DNA of 64,000 bases from positions 1 to 64,000 of the forward strand of contig NZ_JAFVLN010000016.1 in NCBI RefSeq assembly GCF_017377775.1. Reading direction: 5' to 3'. The DNA comes from Streptomyces sp. VRA16 Mangrove soil (GTDB lineage: Bacteria > Actinomycetota > Actinomycetes > Streptomycetales > Streptomycetaceae). Numbering within the stretch: the stretch's first letter is position 1; every line of letters begins with the position of its first letter. This document shows positions 8,394 to 18,539 of this stretch, in pieces. The notes beneath the pieces were generated by a model that was given only the letters and a program-made list of their open reading frames with translations, did no database searches and was not told the origin of the DNA. A program made the position numbers and the translations under genes.

Positions 8394-9148
8394 GCCGGGA
8401 TCGCCTCCTGGTGCACCTCGCCGCGCAGCAGGTCCCACAACTCGCCCTTGAGTTCCGTGAATTCGGGGGTGGAGCGGATGTCGCCGGTGCGGGGGCGGGA
8501 GAAGGGCGGGCGGCGTTCGGCGATGATCCGGCCCGGGCGGGCCGACATCACCAGGACGCGGTCGCCGAGCACGATCGCCTCTTCCAGGCTGTGGGTGATG
8601 AAGAGGGTGGTCGTACGGGTGGACTGGGTGAGGGCGAGGAGTTCGTCCTGGAGGATCGTGCGGAGCTGGGCGTCGAGGGCGGCGAACGGCTCGTCCATCA
8701 GGAGGATCTCGGGTTCCACGGCCAGTGCCCGGGCGATCGCGACGCGCTGGCGCATGCCGCCGGAGAGGGTGGCCGGGTAGGCGTCGGCGAAGTCGGCCAG
8801 GCCCATGCGGGTCAGCCACTCCTTGGCGCGGGCGTTCGCCTCGCGGCGCGGGGTCTTCTGGATGTCGAGGCCGAAGCGGACGTTGGCCAGGACCGTTTTC
8901 CAGTCGTAGATGCCGTAGTCCTGGAAGATCATCGCGGCGGGGCGGGGGCTGTTGGTGCGGATCTCCAGGGTGCCGGTGGAGGGGCGGGTCAGGCCTGCGG
9001 CTATGCGGAGCAGGGTGGATTTGCCGCAGCCCGACGGGCCTACTGCGCAGACGAATTCGCCGGGGGCGACGGTGAGGTTCACGGGGCCCAGGGCGTGGGT
9101 GGTGTTGAAGGTGCGGGTGAGGTTTGTGGCGCGGAGTTTGGGTTGCAC
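8390..9148 (-). CDS. ABC transporter ATP-binding protein (SsuB/TauB-like)
   Basis: The 252-residue cytoplasmic ATPase has all the expected motifs: Walker A GPSGCGKST at residues 37-45, Q-loop IFQDYG, signature LSGGMRQR, Walker B ILLMDEP and switch His in FITHS. It is the first gene of the importer operon. I chose GTG 9148 because GGAGG lies 5 nt upstream; longer in-frame extensions run into the dispersed repeat (copy B) and are not believable. The family is confident; the transported substrate is not known. Confidence 0.9.
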   Translation of the reverse strand: MQPKLRATNLTRTFNTTHALGPVNLTVAPGEFVCAVGPSGCGKSTLLRIAAGLTRPSTGTLEIRTNSPRPAAMIFQDYGIYDWKTVLANVRFGLDIQKTPRREANARAKEWLTRMGLADFADAYPATLSGGMRQRVAIARALAVEPEILLMDEPFAALDAQLRTILQDELLALTQSTRTTTLFITHSLEEAIVLGDRVLVMSARPGRIIAERRPPFSRPRTGDIRSTPEFTELKGELWDLLRGEVHQEAIPA

Positions 9149-9239
9149 GGGGCCCTCCGGGGTGCGGCTGGGATGTGGTGGGCGCCCGCGAGAATATGAC
9201 GGGTCGTCAGATTGTGGAAGGGGTGGGGGTGGTGTGCCG

Positions 9240-9560
9240 GGCTGGGGTTGGGCTGGGTTGTGACCTCTGGGCTCTGGGCTCTGGGTCGTGGCTCTGGGCT
9301 GTGGCTCGGGGGTCGGGCTGTGGCTCTGGGTTGTGCTTGCCGGGTGGGGCCGTGGGCGGGGGCCTGCGGGGGCGCCTGCCCGGCGCTGGGGTGCCGCCTT
9401 GCCCACCCTGCCGCCCTTGGCGGCAGATTGCCCAAGGCGGGGTGGGCCGACCGGTGGCGGATCGCCCAGGGCGGGTGGGGGCGGGTGGTGACGGATTGCC
9501 CAAGGTGGGTGGGGGTGGGCGGTGACGGATTGTCCGGGGAGGCGGCCGGGGCGGGTCGGG
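9240..9560 (+). repeat. Dispersed structured intergenic repeat, copy B
   Basis: This copy fills most of the 507-bp gap between fur and the ABC ATPase. A long slippage-prone leader of CTGGG/CTGTGG units (about 9250-9345) precedes the conserved head. The hairpin is at 9394-9440 with perfect outer and inner arms. Four or five tandem units of about 33 bp follow (motif GGCGGAT(T/C)GCCCA(A/G)GG). The rest of the gap, 9561-9609 and 9149-9239, shows nothing else except the fur terminator. Confidence 0.8.
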
Positions 9561-9609
9561 CCGCGGGGTGGAGGCACGGGGGTGCGGTTTGGGTGCGGGG
9601 GAAATGGCG

Positions 9610-9639
9610 CAGGGCCCGCGCCTTTCGGGGCGGGCCCTG
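9610..9639 (-). terminator. Hairpin terminator of fur
   Basis: A 10-bp G/C stem (9610-9619 with 9630-9639) lies just downstream of the fur stop codon on the minus strand; no T run is seen. Confidence 0.6.
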
Positions 9640-9655
9640 TGGGGGTAGTACGGGG

Positions 9656-10075
9656 TTATGCCGTGGTGGCGCAGCTGGGGCAGAGGCCGCGGTAGGTGAC
9701 CTCCACGTCGGAGATCGTGAAGCCGAAGCGCTCCGAGTCGGGGAGGGCGGACAGTGGATTGTCCGTCGGGTGCACGTCGCGGATCTGGCCGCACCGGGCG
9801 CAGACCAGGTGCTGGTGCGGGCGGTGCGCGTTCGGGTCGTAGCGCTTGGCGCGCTTGTCCGTGGCGACCTCGATGACCTCGCCGAGGGACACCATCTCGC
9901 CGAGCGTGTTGTAGACGGTGGCCCGGGAGATCTCGGGGAGCTTCGCCACTGCGCGCGCGTGCACCTCGTCGGCGGTCAAATGAACGTGGTCCCCGTCGAG
10001 GACCTCGGCCACGACACGGCGCTGCGCGGTCATCCGCCAGCCGCGTCCGCGCAGTCGTTCCAACAGGTCACTCAT
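9656..10075 (-). CDS. furA: Fur/PerR-family peroxide-sensing repressor (FurA/CatR type)
   Basis: The 139-residue regulator has the winged-helix reading segment ISRATVYNTLGEM, the His-rich metal site HRPHQHLVC, and structural zinc pairs C-A-R-C and C-P-S-C. It should bind DNA with metal and release on oxidation by peroxide. It is divergent from katG, separated by 136 bp holding the katG promoter and an inverted repeat. The FurA/katG and CatR/catA pairs of actinomycetes are the closest functional parallels. The exact subtype (FurA, FurS or CatR) is inferred from this context. Confidence 0.85.
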   Translation of the reverse strand: MSDLLERLRGRGWRMTAQRRVVAEVLDGDHVHLTADEVHARAVAKLPEISRATVYNTLGEMVSLGEVIEVATDKRAKRYDPNAHRPHQHLVCARCGQIRDVHPTDNPLSALPDSERFGFTISDVEVTYRGLCPSCATTA

Positions 10076-10135
10076 AAAGACCAGCCTAACAGCCAGGGGA
10101 CCAGGTCCCGATCGGGTGTGACTTTGGAGCCTTAC

Positions 10136-10169
10136 TTGACTTAGACATTGTCCATTGTAGGATCACAAT
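10136..10169 (+). promoter_or_regulatory. katG promoter with an inverted repeat over the -10 element
   Basis: TTGACT (10136-10141), a 16-bp spacer and TAGGAT (10158-10163) form a vegetative-type promoter. A perfect inverted repeat ATTGT-N6-ACAAT (10154-10169) covers the -10 element, a sensible place for the divergent Fur-family repressor to block katG. The region is AT-rich compared with its surroundings. Confidence 0.55.
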
Positions 10170-10211
10170 CGGCTCAGGCCAAGCGACAGGACGACTCCGG
10201 AAGGGCCCCCA

Positions 10212-12428
<2,217 letters not shown>

Positions 12429-12520
12429 ACCCGTCCCGTACCGGTGACTTCGGTTCGCGCCCGGAGGCCGTGATCATGGCCCTTCGCGGCTAGTTGACCC
12501 TGGCGCCTGCCGAGAGCAGG

Positions 12521-12555
12521 AGGGCCGGTTCCCCTCGGGGAGCCGGCCCTCTTTG
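12521..12555 (+). terminator. Rho-independent terminator of katG
   Basis: A long stem pairs AGGGCCGG (12521-12528) with CCGGCCCT (12543-12550); an inner CCCC/GGGG extends it, and CTTTG follows. Confidence 0.8.
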
Positions 12556-12556
12556 T

Positions 12557-12610
12557 CGCACGTGTTGTACCCGTTGTACCCGTTGTGCTTGTTGCACTTG
12601 TCGTACTCAG
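12557..12610. repeat. Short imperfect tandem repeat (GTTGTACCC-like)
   Basis: About five decaying 9-10 bp units (GTTGTACCC, GTTGTACCC, GTTGTGCTT, GTTGCACTT, GTCGTACTC) lie between the katG terminator and the end of the CBS gene. Confidence 0.5.
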
Positions 12611-12620
12611 GCCGTCGTAC

Positions 12621-13022
12621 CTAGACCGTGAGGGCCGCGGCCTGCCGCCGGGCCGGGGCCCAGCAGCGGATGATGTCGCGCACGGAGACGATGCCGATGG
12701 CCTCGATGCCGTCGAGCACGATCAGATGGCGGAAGCCGCCGTGCGTCATCGCGTCGGCCGCGTCCTCCAGCGTCCAGGACGGCGCGGCGAAGACGACGTC
12801 CGTGGTGGTGTGGGAGGCCGCGGCCTCCAGGTCGGGGTTCTGGCCGAGGCCGAGCGAGTTGAGGATGTCGCGCTCGGTGAGAATGCCGATGCCGCAGCCG
12901 TCGGGATCGAGGACCACGGCGGCGCCGACCCGCCGGCTGGACATCAGCCGGGCCGCCTGGCGCAGGGTGTGGGAGGGGCCGATGGTGAGGACCATCGTGC
13001 TCATGGCGTCACGGACGAGCAT
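12621..13022 (-). CDS. CBS-domain pair protein
   Basis: The 133-residue protein is two tandem CBS motifs and nothing else: the first around MSTMVLTIGPSHTLRQAARLM with VVLDPDGCGIGILTERDIL, the second ending in HLIVLDGIEAIGIVSVRDI. Such stand-alone CBS pairs bind adenine nucleotides and act as energy sensors; the target is unknown. I chose ATG 13022 with GGTGG about 8 nt upstream; GTG 13034 is possible but overlaps the only purine-rich stretch. Confidence 0.85.
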   Translation of the reverse strand: MLVRDAMSTMVLTIGPSHTLRQAARLMSSRRVGAAVVLDPDGCGIGILTERDILNSLGLGQNPDLEAAASHTTTDVVFAAPSWTLEDAADAMTHGGFRHLIVLDGIEAIGIVSVRDIIRCWAPARRQAAALTV

Positions 13023-13051
13023 GGATGGAGCCACCTTCCTGTGTGGGCACC

Positions 13052-13068
13052 TGTTGAACCGCTCAACA
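13052..13068. promoter_or_regulatory. Inverted repeat upstream of the CBS gene
   Basis: TGTTGA-N5-TCAACA is a perfect 6-bp-arm inverted repeat about 30 bp before the CBS start, in the stretch expected to hold its promoter. No known regulator motif is recognised. Confidence 0.35.
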
Positions 13069-13206
13069 AGAAGCGATTCACAAGTTCACAAGTGGGGGGA
13101 CTCTCAGGGTTACAGGTAAAGGGAGTGTCAACAAGGGGGCGCGTGAAGCGAGTTCAGGGGCGCTTGCCGATCGCATGAACTCCGGCGAGCGCCCCGGCCG
13201 GCCCGC

Positions 13207-14004
13207 TCAGCGCGCGGTGAGGTGGCTCAGCATCTCGTCGTGGAGCAGACCGTTCGACGCCGCCGCGTTGCCGCTGTGCGGGCCCGGACGGCCGTCGAGG
13301 CCGGTGAAGGTACCGCCCGCCTCGGTCACCACGATCGCGTTCGCCGCCATGTCCCACAGGGAGAGCTCGGGCTCCGCGCAGATGTCGATCGAACCCTCGG
13401 CCACCATCATGTACGGCCAGAAATCGCCGTAGCCGCGCGTGCGCCAGACGGAACGGGTCAGGTCCAGGAACCCGCTCAGCCGGCCCTGCTCCTCCCAGCC
13501 GCTCAGCGACGAGTACGCGAAGGAGGCGTCGGACATCCGGCCCACCTTCGAGACGTGCAGCCGGGTCGCGGAGGTCAGGCTGCGGCCCGTGTACGCGCCC
13601 GCGCCCTTCGCCGCCCACCAGCGGCGGCCGAGCGCGGGGGCGGAGACGACACCGACGACCGGCTGGTAGCCGCCCTCGCCCGCTTCCATCAGGGAGATCA
13701 GCGTCGCCCAGACGGGGACGCCACGTACGTAGTTCTTCGTGCCGTCGATCGGGTCGATCACCCAGCGGCGCGGGCCCGTGCCCTCGAGGCCGTACTCCTC
13801 GCCGAGGATCGCGTCGCGCGGCCGCGCCCGGTGGAGGTTGCCACGGATCAGTTCCTCGGCGGCCTTGTCGGCCTCGCTCACCGGCGTCATGTCCGGCTTC
13901 GTCTCGACCTTCAGGTCGAGGGCCTTGAAGCGGTCCATGGTCGCGGCGTCGGCAGCGTCGGCGAGGACGTGGGCGAGGCGCAGATCATCGTGGTAATCGG
14001 GCAT
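13207..14004 (-). CDS. hisN: Histidinol-phosphatase, inositol-monophosphatase type
   Basis: The 265-residue Mg-dependent phosphatase of the IMPase fold is expected to dephosphorylate L-histidinol phosphate in histidine synthesis, the role known for the actinobacterial HisN. The metal-site motifs are present: GEEYG, WVIDPIDGTKNYVRG (D-P-I-D-G-T) and a C-terminal WDMAANAIVVTEAGG. The length is normal. ATG 14004 is the only reasonable start. It is not clustered with other his genes, which is usual for hisN. A general inositol phosphatase is the alternative, but sequence details and locus favour HisN. Confidence 0.88.
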   Translation of the reverse strand: MPDYHDDLRLAHVLADAADAATMDRFKALDLKVETKPDMTPVSEADKAAEELIRGNLHRARPRDAILGEEYGLEGTGPRRWVIDPIDGTKNYVRGVPVWATLISLMEAGEGGYQPVVGVVSAPALGRRWWAAKGAGAYTGRSLTSATRLHVSKVGRMSDASFAYSSLSGWEEQGRLSGFLDLTRSVWRTRGYGDFWPYMMVAEGSIDICAEPELSLWDMAANAIVVTEAGGTFTGLDGRPGPHSGNAAASNGLLHDEMLSHLTAR

Positions 14005-14084
14005 GCCTGCACAGTATCGATCGTGATCGGTCCACGGCCACAGGGCCCGTGGCCGTAACCCCCACGGTGGGGGCGTGCGGGCTA

Positions 14085-14141
14085 TTGACAGTGCGGACAA
14101 GCCCGTCAACTCTGGCGAAACAAGCCGTACGGACATACGGC
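14085..14141 (+). promoter_or_regulatory. Promoter and probable operator of the TetR gene
   Basis: TTGACA (14085-14090) is a consensus -35, with a weak -10 near 14106-14113. Downstream, a perfect inverted repeat GCCGTA-N6-TACGGC (14124-14141) lies 17 bp before the TetR start, a position that would let the repressor autoregulate. Confidence 0.5.
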
Positions 14142-14158
14142 GGCCCGGGGAGGCGACG

Positions 14159-14749
14159 ATGCCTGCAGCGCGGGAATCCCTTTTGGACGCGGCGTACACG
14201 GCGCTGGCGCGACGGCCGTGGGGCGGGGTCCGGATGGTCGACGTGGCGGCCGTGGCCGGGGTGTCACGGCAGACGCTCTACAACGAGTTCGGGAGCAAGG
14301 AAGGGCTGGCGCGGGCGCTGGTGCGGCGGGAGGCGGACGCGTATCTCGCCGGGGTCGACCGGGCGCTCAAGGAGGGCGGGCTCGATGTGGTCGCCGAATG
14401 GACGGTGAGCTGCGCCCGGCGCAATCCGCTGGTGCGGGCGGCGCTGACCGGGTGCTGGAACGAGCGGCTGCCGTCGCCGACGTTGTCCGCGGTGCCGTCG
14501 TCCTCCGCCGTGCCGGCACAGCGGCGGGCCGACGGGCCGTTGCCGGGGCCGGGGGATTTCGTCTCGGCGGTACGGGACCGGGCGCTCGGGGCGCTGGGGG
14601 TGGCGGGGGCGGCCAAGGTGGAGGCCGAGGCGTTGGCGCGGGACTGTGAGGTGGCGGTGCGGCTCGCTTTGTCGTGTGTGATGGCGCCGGCCGGGGATGG
14701 AGGGGTCGGGCGGCTGGTGCGGGAGGCGCTGGGGCGGTCGCGCGCGTAG
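14159..14749 (+). CDS. TetR-family transcriptional regulator
   Basis: The 196-residue regulator has an N-terminal helix-turn-helix (VDVAAVAGVSRQTLYNEFGSK, residues about 24-44) and a variable ligand domain. It lies convergent to a small multidrug-resistance exporter, the commonest kind of partner for such a repressor. ATG 14159 follows GGGGAGG at 7 nt. An inverted repeat directly upstream is the probable operator. The ligand is unknown. Confidence 0.85.
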   Translation: MPAARESLLDAAYTALARRPWGGVRMVDVAAVAGVSRQTLYNEFGSKEGLARALVRREADAYLAGVDRALKEGGLDVVAEWTVSCARRNPLVRAALTGCWNERLPSPTLSAVPSSSAVPAQRRADGPLPGPGDFVSAVRDRALGALGVAGAAKVEAEALARDCEVAVRLALSCVMAPAGDGGVGRLVREALGRSRA

Positions 14750-14756
14750 TTGTTAC

Positions 14757-14975
14757 GGGCCGGGCTGTGGCTCTGGGCTGTGCTTGCCGGGTGGGGCCGT
14801 GGGCGGGGGCCGGTTGCAGCGCCTGCCCGGCGCCGGGGTGCCGCCTTGCCCACCCTGCCGCCCCAGGCGGCAGACTGCCCAAGGCGGGTGGGGGTGACCG
14901 GCGGCAGATTGCCCAAGGCGGGTGGGGGTGGCCGGTGGCGGATCGCCCGAGGCGGGTGGGGCGGGGGTGGGGTGG
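14757..14975 (+). repeat. Dispersed structured intergenic repeat, copy C
   Basis: The repeat fills the whole gap between the convergent TetR and SMR genes. Its hairpin is at 14841-14887. The inner loop is CCA instead of CTT while both arms are kept, which argues that pairing is what is conserved. Three tandem units of about 34 bp follow, each with the core GCCCAAGGCGGGTGGGG or a close variant. Confidence 0.8.
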
Positions 14976-15299
14976 TTAGTGGCTGGAGCCCGATAGTTGG
15001 AGGCCGATCACGCCTGCGATGACCAGGCTGATCGAGACGATCTTCAGGGTCGAGACGACGTCGCCGAGGAAGATCATGCCGTAGATCGCCGTGCCCGCCG
15101 CGCCGATGCCCGTCCAGACCGCGTACGCCGGGCCCACGTCGAGCTTCTTCAGGGACAGGGTCAGCAGCCCGAAACTGCCGAGCGCGAAACAGGCGAACGC
15201 GATCGTCGGCCACAGACGCGTGAAGCCGTGCGAGAGCTTCAGGCAGACCGCGAATCCGGTCTCCAGCAGCCCCGCGACGACGACCAGCAACCACGCCAT
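14976..15299 (-). CDS. SMR-family exporter, SugE/Gdx-like
   Basis: The 107-residue protein has four membrane helices and the essential membrane Glu in the first (GLLETGFAV). The segments LKLSHGFTRLWP and PAYAVWTGIGAAGTA resemble the SugE/Gdx subgroup, which exports guanidinium, more than the EmrE multidrug subgroup. It works as a dual-topology dimer, and no second SMR gene is next to it. ATG 15299 follows GGGAGG. I found no guanidine riboswitch in the leader, so control may come from the neighbouring TetR. Confidence 0.85.
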   Translation of the reverse strand: MAWLLVVVAGLLETGFAVCLKLSHGFTRLWPTIAFACFALGSFGLLTLSLKKLDVGPAYAVWTGIGAAGTAIYGMIFLGDVVSTLKIVSISLVIAGVIGLQLSGSSH

Positions 15300-15396
15300 C
15301 TGTAGCGCCTCCCGATCCCGACCGATCCCGATCTTGCGTCCGGCTTGGTGCGATTATGCCTTTACCTGGGCGCAGCGGCAGCAAACAACTGGGAGG

Positions 15397-16407
15397 TCAG
15401 TCGCCCTCGCGGCGCTCGCGTGTCGCCAGGAGACGGCGCAGCGAGTACAGCCGGGCCGGGTCCGCGTGGCCCTCCTCCACCCAGGCGTCCAGGGCGCAGT
15501 CCGGCTCGTCGTGGCTGCACGCGCGCGGGCAGTTCTCCGTACCGGGCTCCAGGTCGGGGAAGGCGTGGATGACGCGCGACGGGTCGACGTGGTGCAGGCC
15601 GAACGAGCGAACGCCCGGGGTGTCGATCACCCAGCCCGCGTCGCCCGACAAGGGCAGGGCCAGGGCCGACGTCGTGGTGTGGCGGCCGCGGCCCGTGACC
15701 GCGTTGACATGGCCCGTCGAGCGGCGCCTGTCGTCCGGGACCAGGGCGTTCACCAGCGTCGTCTTGCCGACGCCGGAATGGCCGACGAACGCCGTGATCT
15801 TGCCGTCCAGCTGCTCGCGGACGCGGGCGACGGCCGTGCCGTCCTCCAGCTCCTCTCGGCTGGTGACGACGTACGGGATGTCCAGGTCGCCGTAGAGATC
15901 GAGGAGCTTGGAGGGCTTCGCCAGGTCCGACTTGGTGAGGACGAGGAGGGGGGAGAGGCCACCGTCGTACGCCGCCACCAGGCAGCGGTCGATCATGCGC
16001 GGGCGCGGCTCGGGGTCGGCGAGCGCGGTGACGATGGCCAGCTGGTCCGCGTTGGCGACGACCACACGCTCGAACGGGTCGTCGTCGTCCGCGGTGCGGC
16101 GCAGCACCGAGGAACGCTCCTGGATCCGGACGATACGGGCGAGGGTGTCCTTCTTGCCGGACAGGTCGCCGACGACCGAGACCTGGTCGCCGACGACAGC
16201 CGCCTTGCGGCCCAGCTCGCGGGCCTTCATCGCCGTCACGGGGATGTCGTCGATGAGAACGGTGAGCCGCCCCCGGTCGACGGTGAGGACCATCCCGTCC
16301 GCCGCGTCCTCGTGCTTGGGGCGGATGTTCGTCCGCGGCCGGTTCCCCTTGCGGTTGGGGCGCTGGCGGATGTCGTCCTCGTCGGTGTTCTTGCCGTAGC
16401 GGCGCAT
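15397..16407 (-). CDS. rsgA: Ribosome small-subunit GTPase RsgA
   Basis: The 336-residue circularly permuted GTPase helps mature the 30S subunit. An N-terminal OB-fold region precedes a GTPase whose motifs occur in the permuted order: TKSD (G4), then GHSGVGKTTLVNAL (G1), then DTPG (G3). The C-terminal zinc site is visible as C-P-R-A-C-S-H with a later Cys. It lies 15 nt downstream of aroA on the same strand, so the two are probably co-transcribed. The N-terminus is rich in Arg/Lys, as expected for an rRNA-binding extension. Confidence 0.95.
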   Translation of the reverse strand: MRRYGKNTDEDDIRQRPNRKGNRPRTNIRPKHEDAADGMVLTVDRGRLTVLIDDIPVTAMKARELGRKAAVVGDQVSVVGDLSGKKDTLARIVRIQERSSVLRRTADDDDPFERVVVANADQLAIVTALADPEPRPRMIDRCLVAAYDGGLSPLLVLTKSDLAKPSKLLDLYGDLDIPYVVTSREELEDGTAVARVREQLDGKITAFVGHSGVGKTTLVNALVPDDRRRSTGHVNAVTGRGRHTTTSALALPLSGDAGWVIDTPGVRSFGLHHVDPSRVIHAFPDLEPGTENCPRACSHDEPDCALDAWVEEGHADPARLYSLRRLLATRERREGD

Positions 16408-16422
16408 CGCGGTACCTGTTCC

Positions 16423-17748
16423 CTACGGCCTGTCCGCCCCGAGCATCCCTGTCCACATGTCGGGGAAGTCCGGCAGGGTCTTGGCCGTCGTCGCGACGTT
16501 CTCGATCTGGACGCCGTCGACCGCGAGGCCGATGATCGCGCCCGCCGTCGCCATGCGGTGGTCGTCGTACGTGTGGAAGATCCCGCCGTGCATCCGGCGC
16601 GGGCGGATGTGCAGACCGTCGGCGGTCTCCGTCACGTCACCGCCCAGCTCGTTGATCTCCTTGGTGAGCGCGGCGAGGCGGTCCGTCTCGTGCAGGCGCA
16701 GGTGGGCGACGCCGCGGAGGGTGGACGGGCCGTCCGCGAGGGCGGCCACGGCGGCGATGCCGGGGGTCAGCTCGCCGACCTCGCTCAGATCCACGTCGAT
16801 GCCGTGGATCGAGCCGGAACCGGTGAACTCGAGCCCCTTGGCGGTGAGCTCGCAGCCGCCGCCCATCTGCGTGAAGATGTCGCGCAGCGCGTCGCCGGGC
16901 TGCGTGGTGTGGGCCGGCCAGTCGGGGATGACGACCTTGCCGCCGGTGATCAGCGCCGCGGCCAGGAACGGCTGGGCGTTGGAGAGGTCCGGCTCGATGG
17001 TGATGTCCCGGCCGAGCAGGGCGCCCGGGGTCACCCGCCAGACGTTCGGCTCGCCGCCCGACTCCGGGGTGTCGACCTGGGCGCCGACCGCGCGCAGCAT
17101 GTCGACCGTCATCCGGATGTGCGGCATGGAGGGGAGGGAGGAACCGGTGTGGCGGACCTCGACGCCCTGGTTGAAGCGCGGGCCCGACAGCAGCAGGGCG
17201 CTCACGAACTGGGAGGACGACGAGGCGTCGATCTCGACCCGGCCGCCGTCCAGCGCGCCGCCGCCGTGCACGGTCAGCGGGAGGGCGCCGCGGCCCTCGT
17301 CGTCGATGCGGGCCCCGAGCACGCGCAGCGCGTCGATCACGCCGTGCAGCGGACGCTCGTACGAACGGGGGTCGCCGTCGAACCGGATCGGGCCGTCGGC
17401 GAGCGCCGCGACCGGCGGCAGGAAGCGCATGACCGTGCCCGCGTTGCCGACATCGACCGTGGCCGGGCCCTGAAGCCCGGACGGGATGACGCGCCAGGCC
17501 TCACCGGAACCGTCGGGGCCAACGCCCTCCTCGATGCCGACGCCCATGGCGCGCAGCGCGCCCGCCATCAGCAGGGAGTCACGGGAGCGCAGCGGGCGGC
17601 GCAGCCAGCCGGGCTCGGCGGCCAGCGCGGCCAGCACCAGTGCCCGGTTGGTGACGGATTTGGACCCCGGCACCTGGACGGTCGCGTCGACGGCTCCGCT
17701 CGCGAGAGGGGCGGGCCACAGGGCGGTGTGCGCGGGGTTCGAGGTCAT
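16423..17748 (-). CDS. aroA: 3-phosphoshikimate 1-carboxyvinyltransferase (EPSP synthase)
   Basis: The 441-residue enzyme joins phosphoenolpyruvate and shikimate-3-phosphate in the shikimate pathway. Family signatures are present: PGSKSVTNRALVLAALA near residue 28, NAGTVMRFLPPVAALADG (the phosphate loop) and LRLHETDRLAAL towards the C-terminus. The length is normal. It heads an apparent operon with rsgA, 15 nt downstream, an arrangement I recall from S. coelicolor. Confidence 0.97.
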   Translation of the reverse strand: MTSNPAHTALWPAPLASGAVDATVQVPGSKSVTNRALVLAALAAEPGWLRRPLRSRDSLLMAGALRAMGVGIEEGVGPDGSGEAWRVIPSGLQGPATVDVGNAGTVMRFLPPVAALADGPIRFDGDPRSYERPLHGVIDALRVLGARIDDEGRGALPLTVHGGGALDGGRVEIDASSSSQFVSALLLSGPRFNQGVEVRHTGSSLPSMPHIRMTVDMLRAVGAQVDTPESGGEPNVWRVTPGALLGRDITIEPDLSNAQPFLAAALITGGKVVIPDWPAHTTQPGDALRDIFTQMGGGCELTAKGLEFTGSGSIHGIDVDLSEVGELTPGIAAVAALADGPSTLRGVAHLRLHETDRLAALTKEINELGGDVTETADGLHIRPRRMHGGIFHTYDDHRMATAGAIIGLAVDGVQIENVATTAKTLPDFPDMWTGMLGADRP

Positions 17749-17784
17749 GCCCTTACTTTAGTGGGCCCATGCGGAGCCACCTGT

Positions 17785-18486
17785 TCACAGGCCCAGCAGC
17801 CAGCGGCCGCCGCCGAGCAGTGAGCACAGTGAGACGGCGTGGAAGAAGAACAGCCACATGCCGGCCGGGACGTGCGTGAGACGGGAGAGCTGGTCCGCGT
17901 CCGAGTCCCCGGCCCCTCCCCGGCGCCGCTTGCTCTGCAGCTCGAAGGCGGGACGGACCCCGCCCAGCAGCAGGAACCAGACCACCGCGTACGCGAACGC
18001 CGCCTGCACCTGCGGGCCCGCCAGCCAGGAGACCAGCACGAACGCGCCACCGGCCACGACGACCGTCAGCACCCCGTACGCGTTCCTGATCATCACCAGC
18101 ATCGCCACCAGCAGCGCCGTGGCCAGCCAGAGCAGCAGCGTGATGTGGCCCTCCGCGAGGAGCGCGGCGCCGCCGAGGCCGAGCAGCGGCGGGGCCGTGT
18201 ACCCGGCGGCCGCCGTCAGGATCATGCCGAGGCCGTGCGGCTTGCCGCGGCTGACGGTCAGGCCGCTGGTGTCCGAGTGCAGCCGGATCCCGTCGAGCCG
18301 GCGGCCCATCAGCAGCGCGATCAGGCCGTGGCCGCCCTCGTGGGCGATGGTGATGGCGTTGCGCGAGAGCCGCCAGACGTTGTGCGGGACGATCGCGGCG
18401 AGCGCGACCACGCCGGTGGCGATCACGACCCACTGGTCGGGGTCGGACTGGGTCCCGAAGATCCGGTCCCAGAGGCTGGCGTCCAT
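17785..18486 (-). CDS. M50-type membrane metalloprotease (site-2 protease-like)
   Basis: The 233-residue membrane protein has about six hydrophobic helices. The zinc motif HEGGH appears near residue 50 (AITIAHEGGHGLIAL), typical of the M50/FtsH-linked site-2 protease superfamily. The second metal ligand motif (N-x-x-P-D-G) is not obvious, so it may be a divergent member. The substrate is unknown. It is divergent from the SRAP gene, with 53 bp between the start codons. ATG 18486 has GGAAAG just upstream. Confidence 0.78.
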   Translation of the reverse strand: MDASLWDRIFGTQSDPDQWVVIATGVVALAAIVPHNVWRLSRNAITIAHEGGHGLIALLMGRRLDGIRLHSDTSGLTVSRGKPHGLGMILTAAAGYTAPPLLGLGGAALLAEGHITLLLWLATALLVAMLVMIRNAYGVLTVVVAGGAFVLVSWLAGPQVQAAFAYAVVWFLLLGGVRPAFELQSKRRRGGAGDSDADQLSRLTHVPAGMWLFFFHAVSLCSLLGGGRWLLGL

Positions 18487-18539
18487 GTCTTTCCGGGCTC
18501 CCGTTCGGTGGGGTGCTTGTTTCTGGCACTGTGGCACGT

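Noticed and set aside
9207..9794. Open frames over the intergenic repeat copy B (Pro/Arg-rich products such as LPTLPPLAAD)
   Set aside because: The same peptide appears in several frames at all four repeat copies because the repeat DNA is open on both strands; no ribosome binding site or conserved protein.
15300..15396. Guanidine (ykkC-type) riboswitch upstream of the SMR exporter
   Set aside because: None of the expected conserved guanidine aptamer motifs could be found in the leader on the minus strand.
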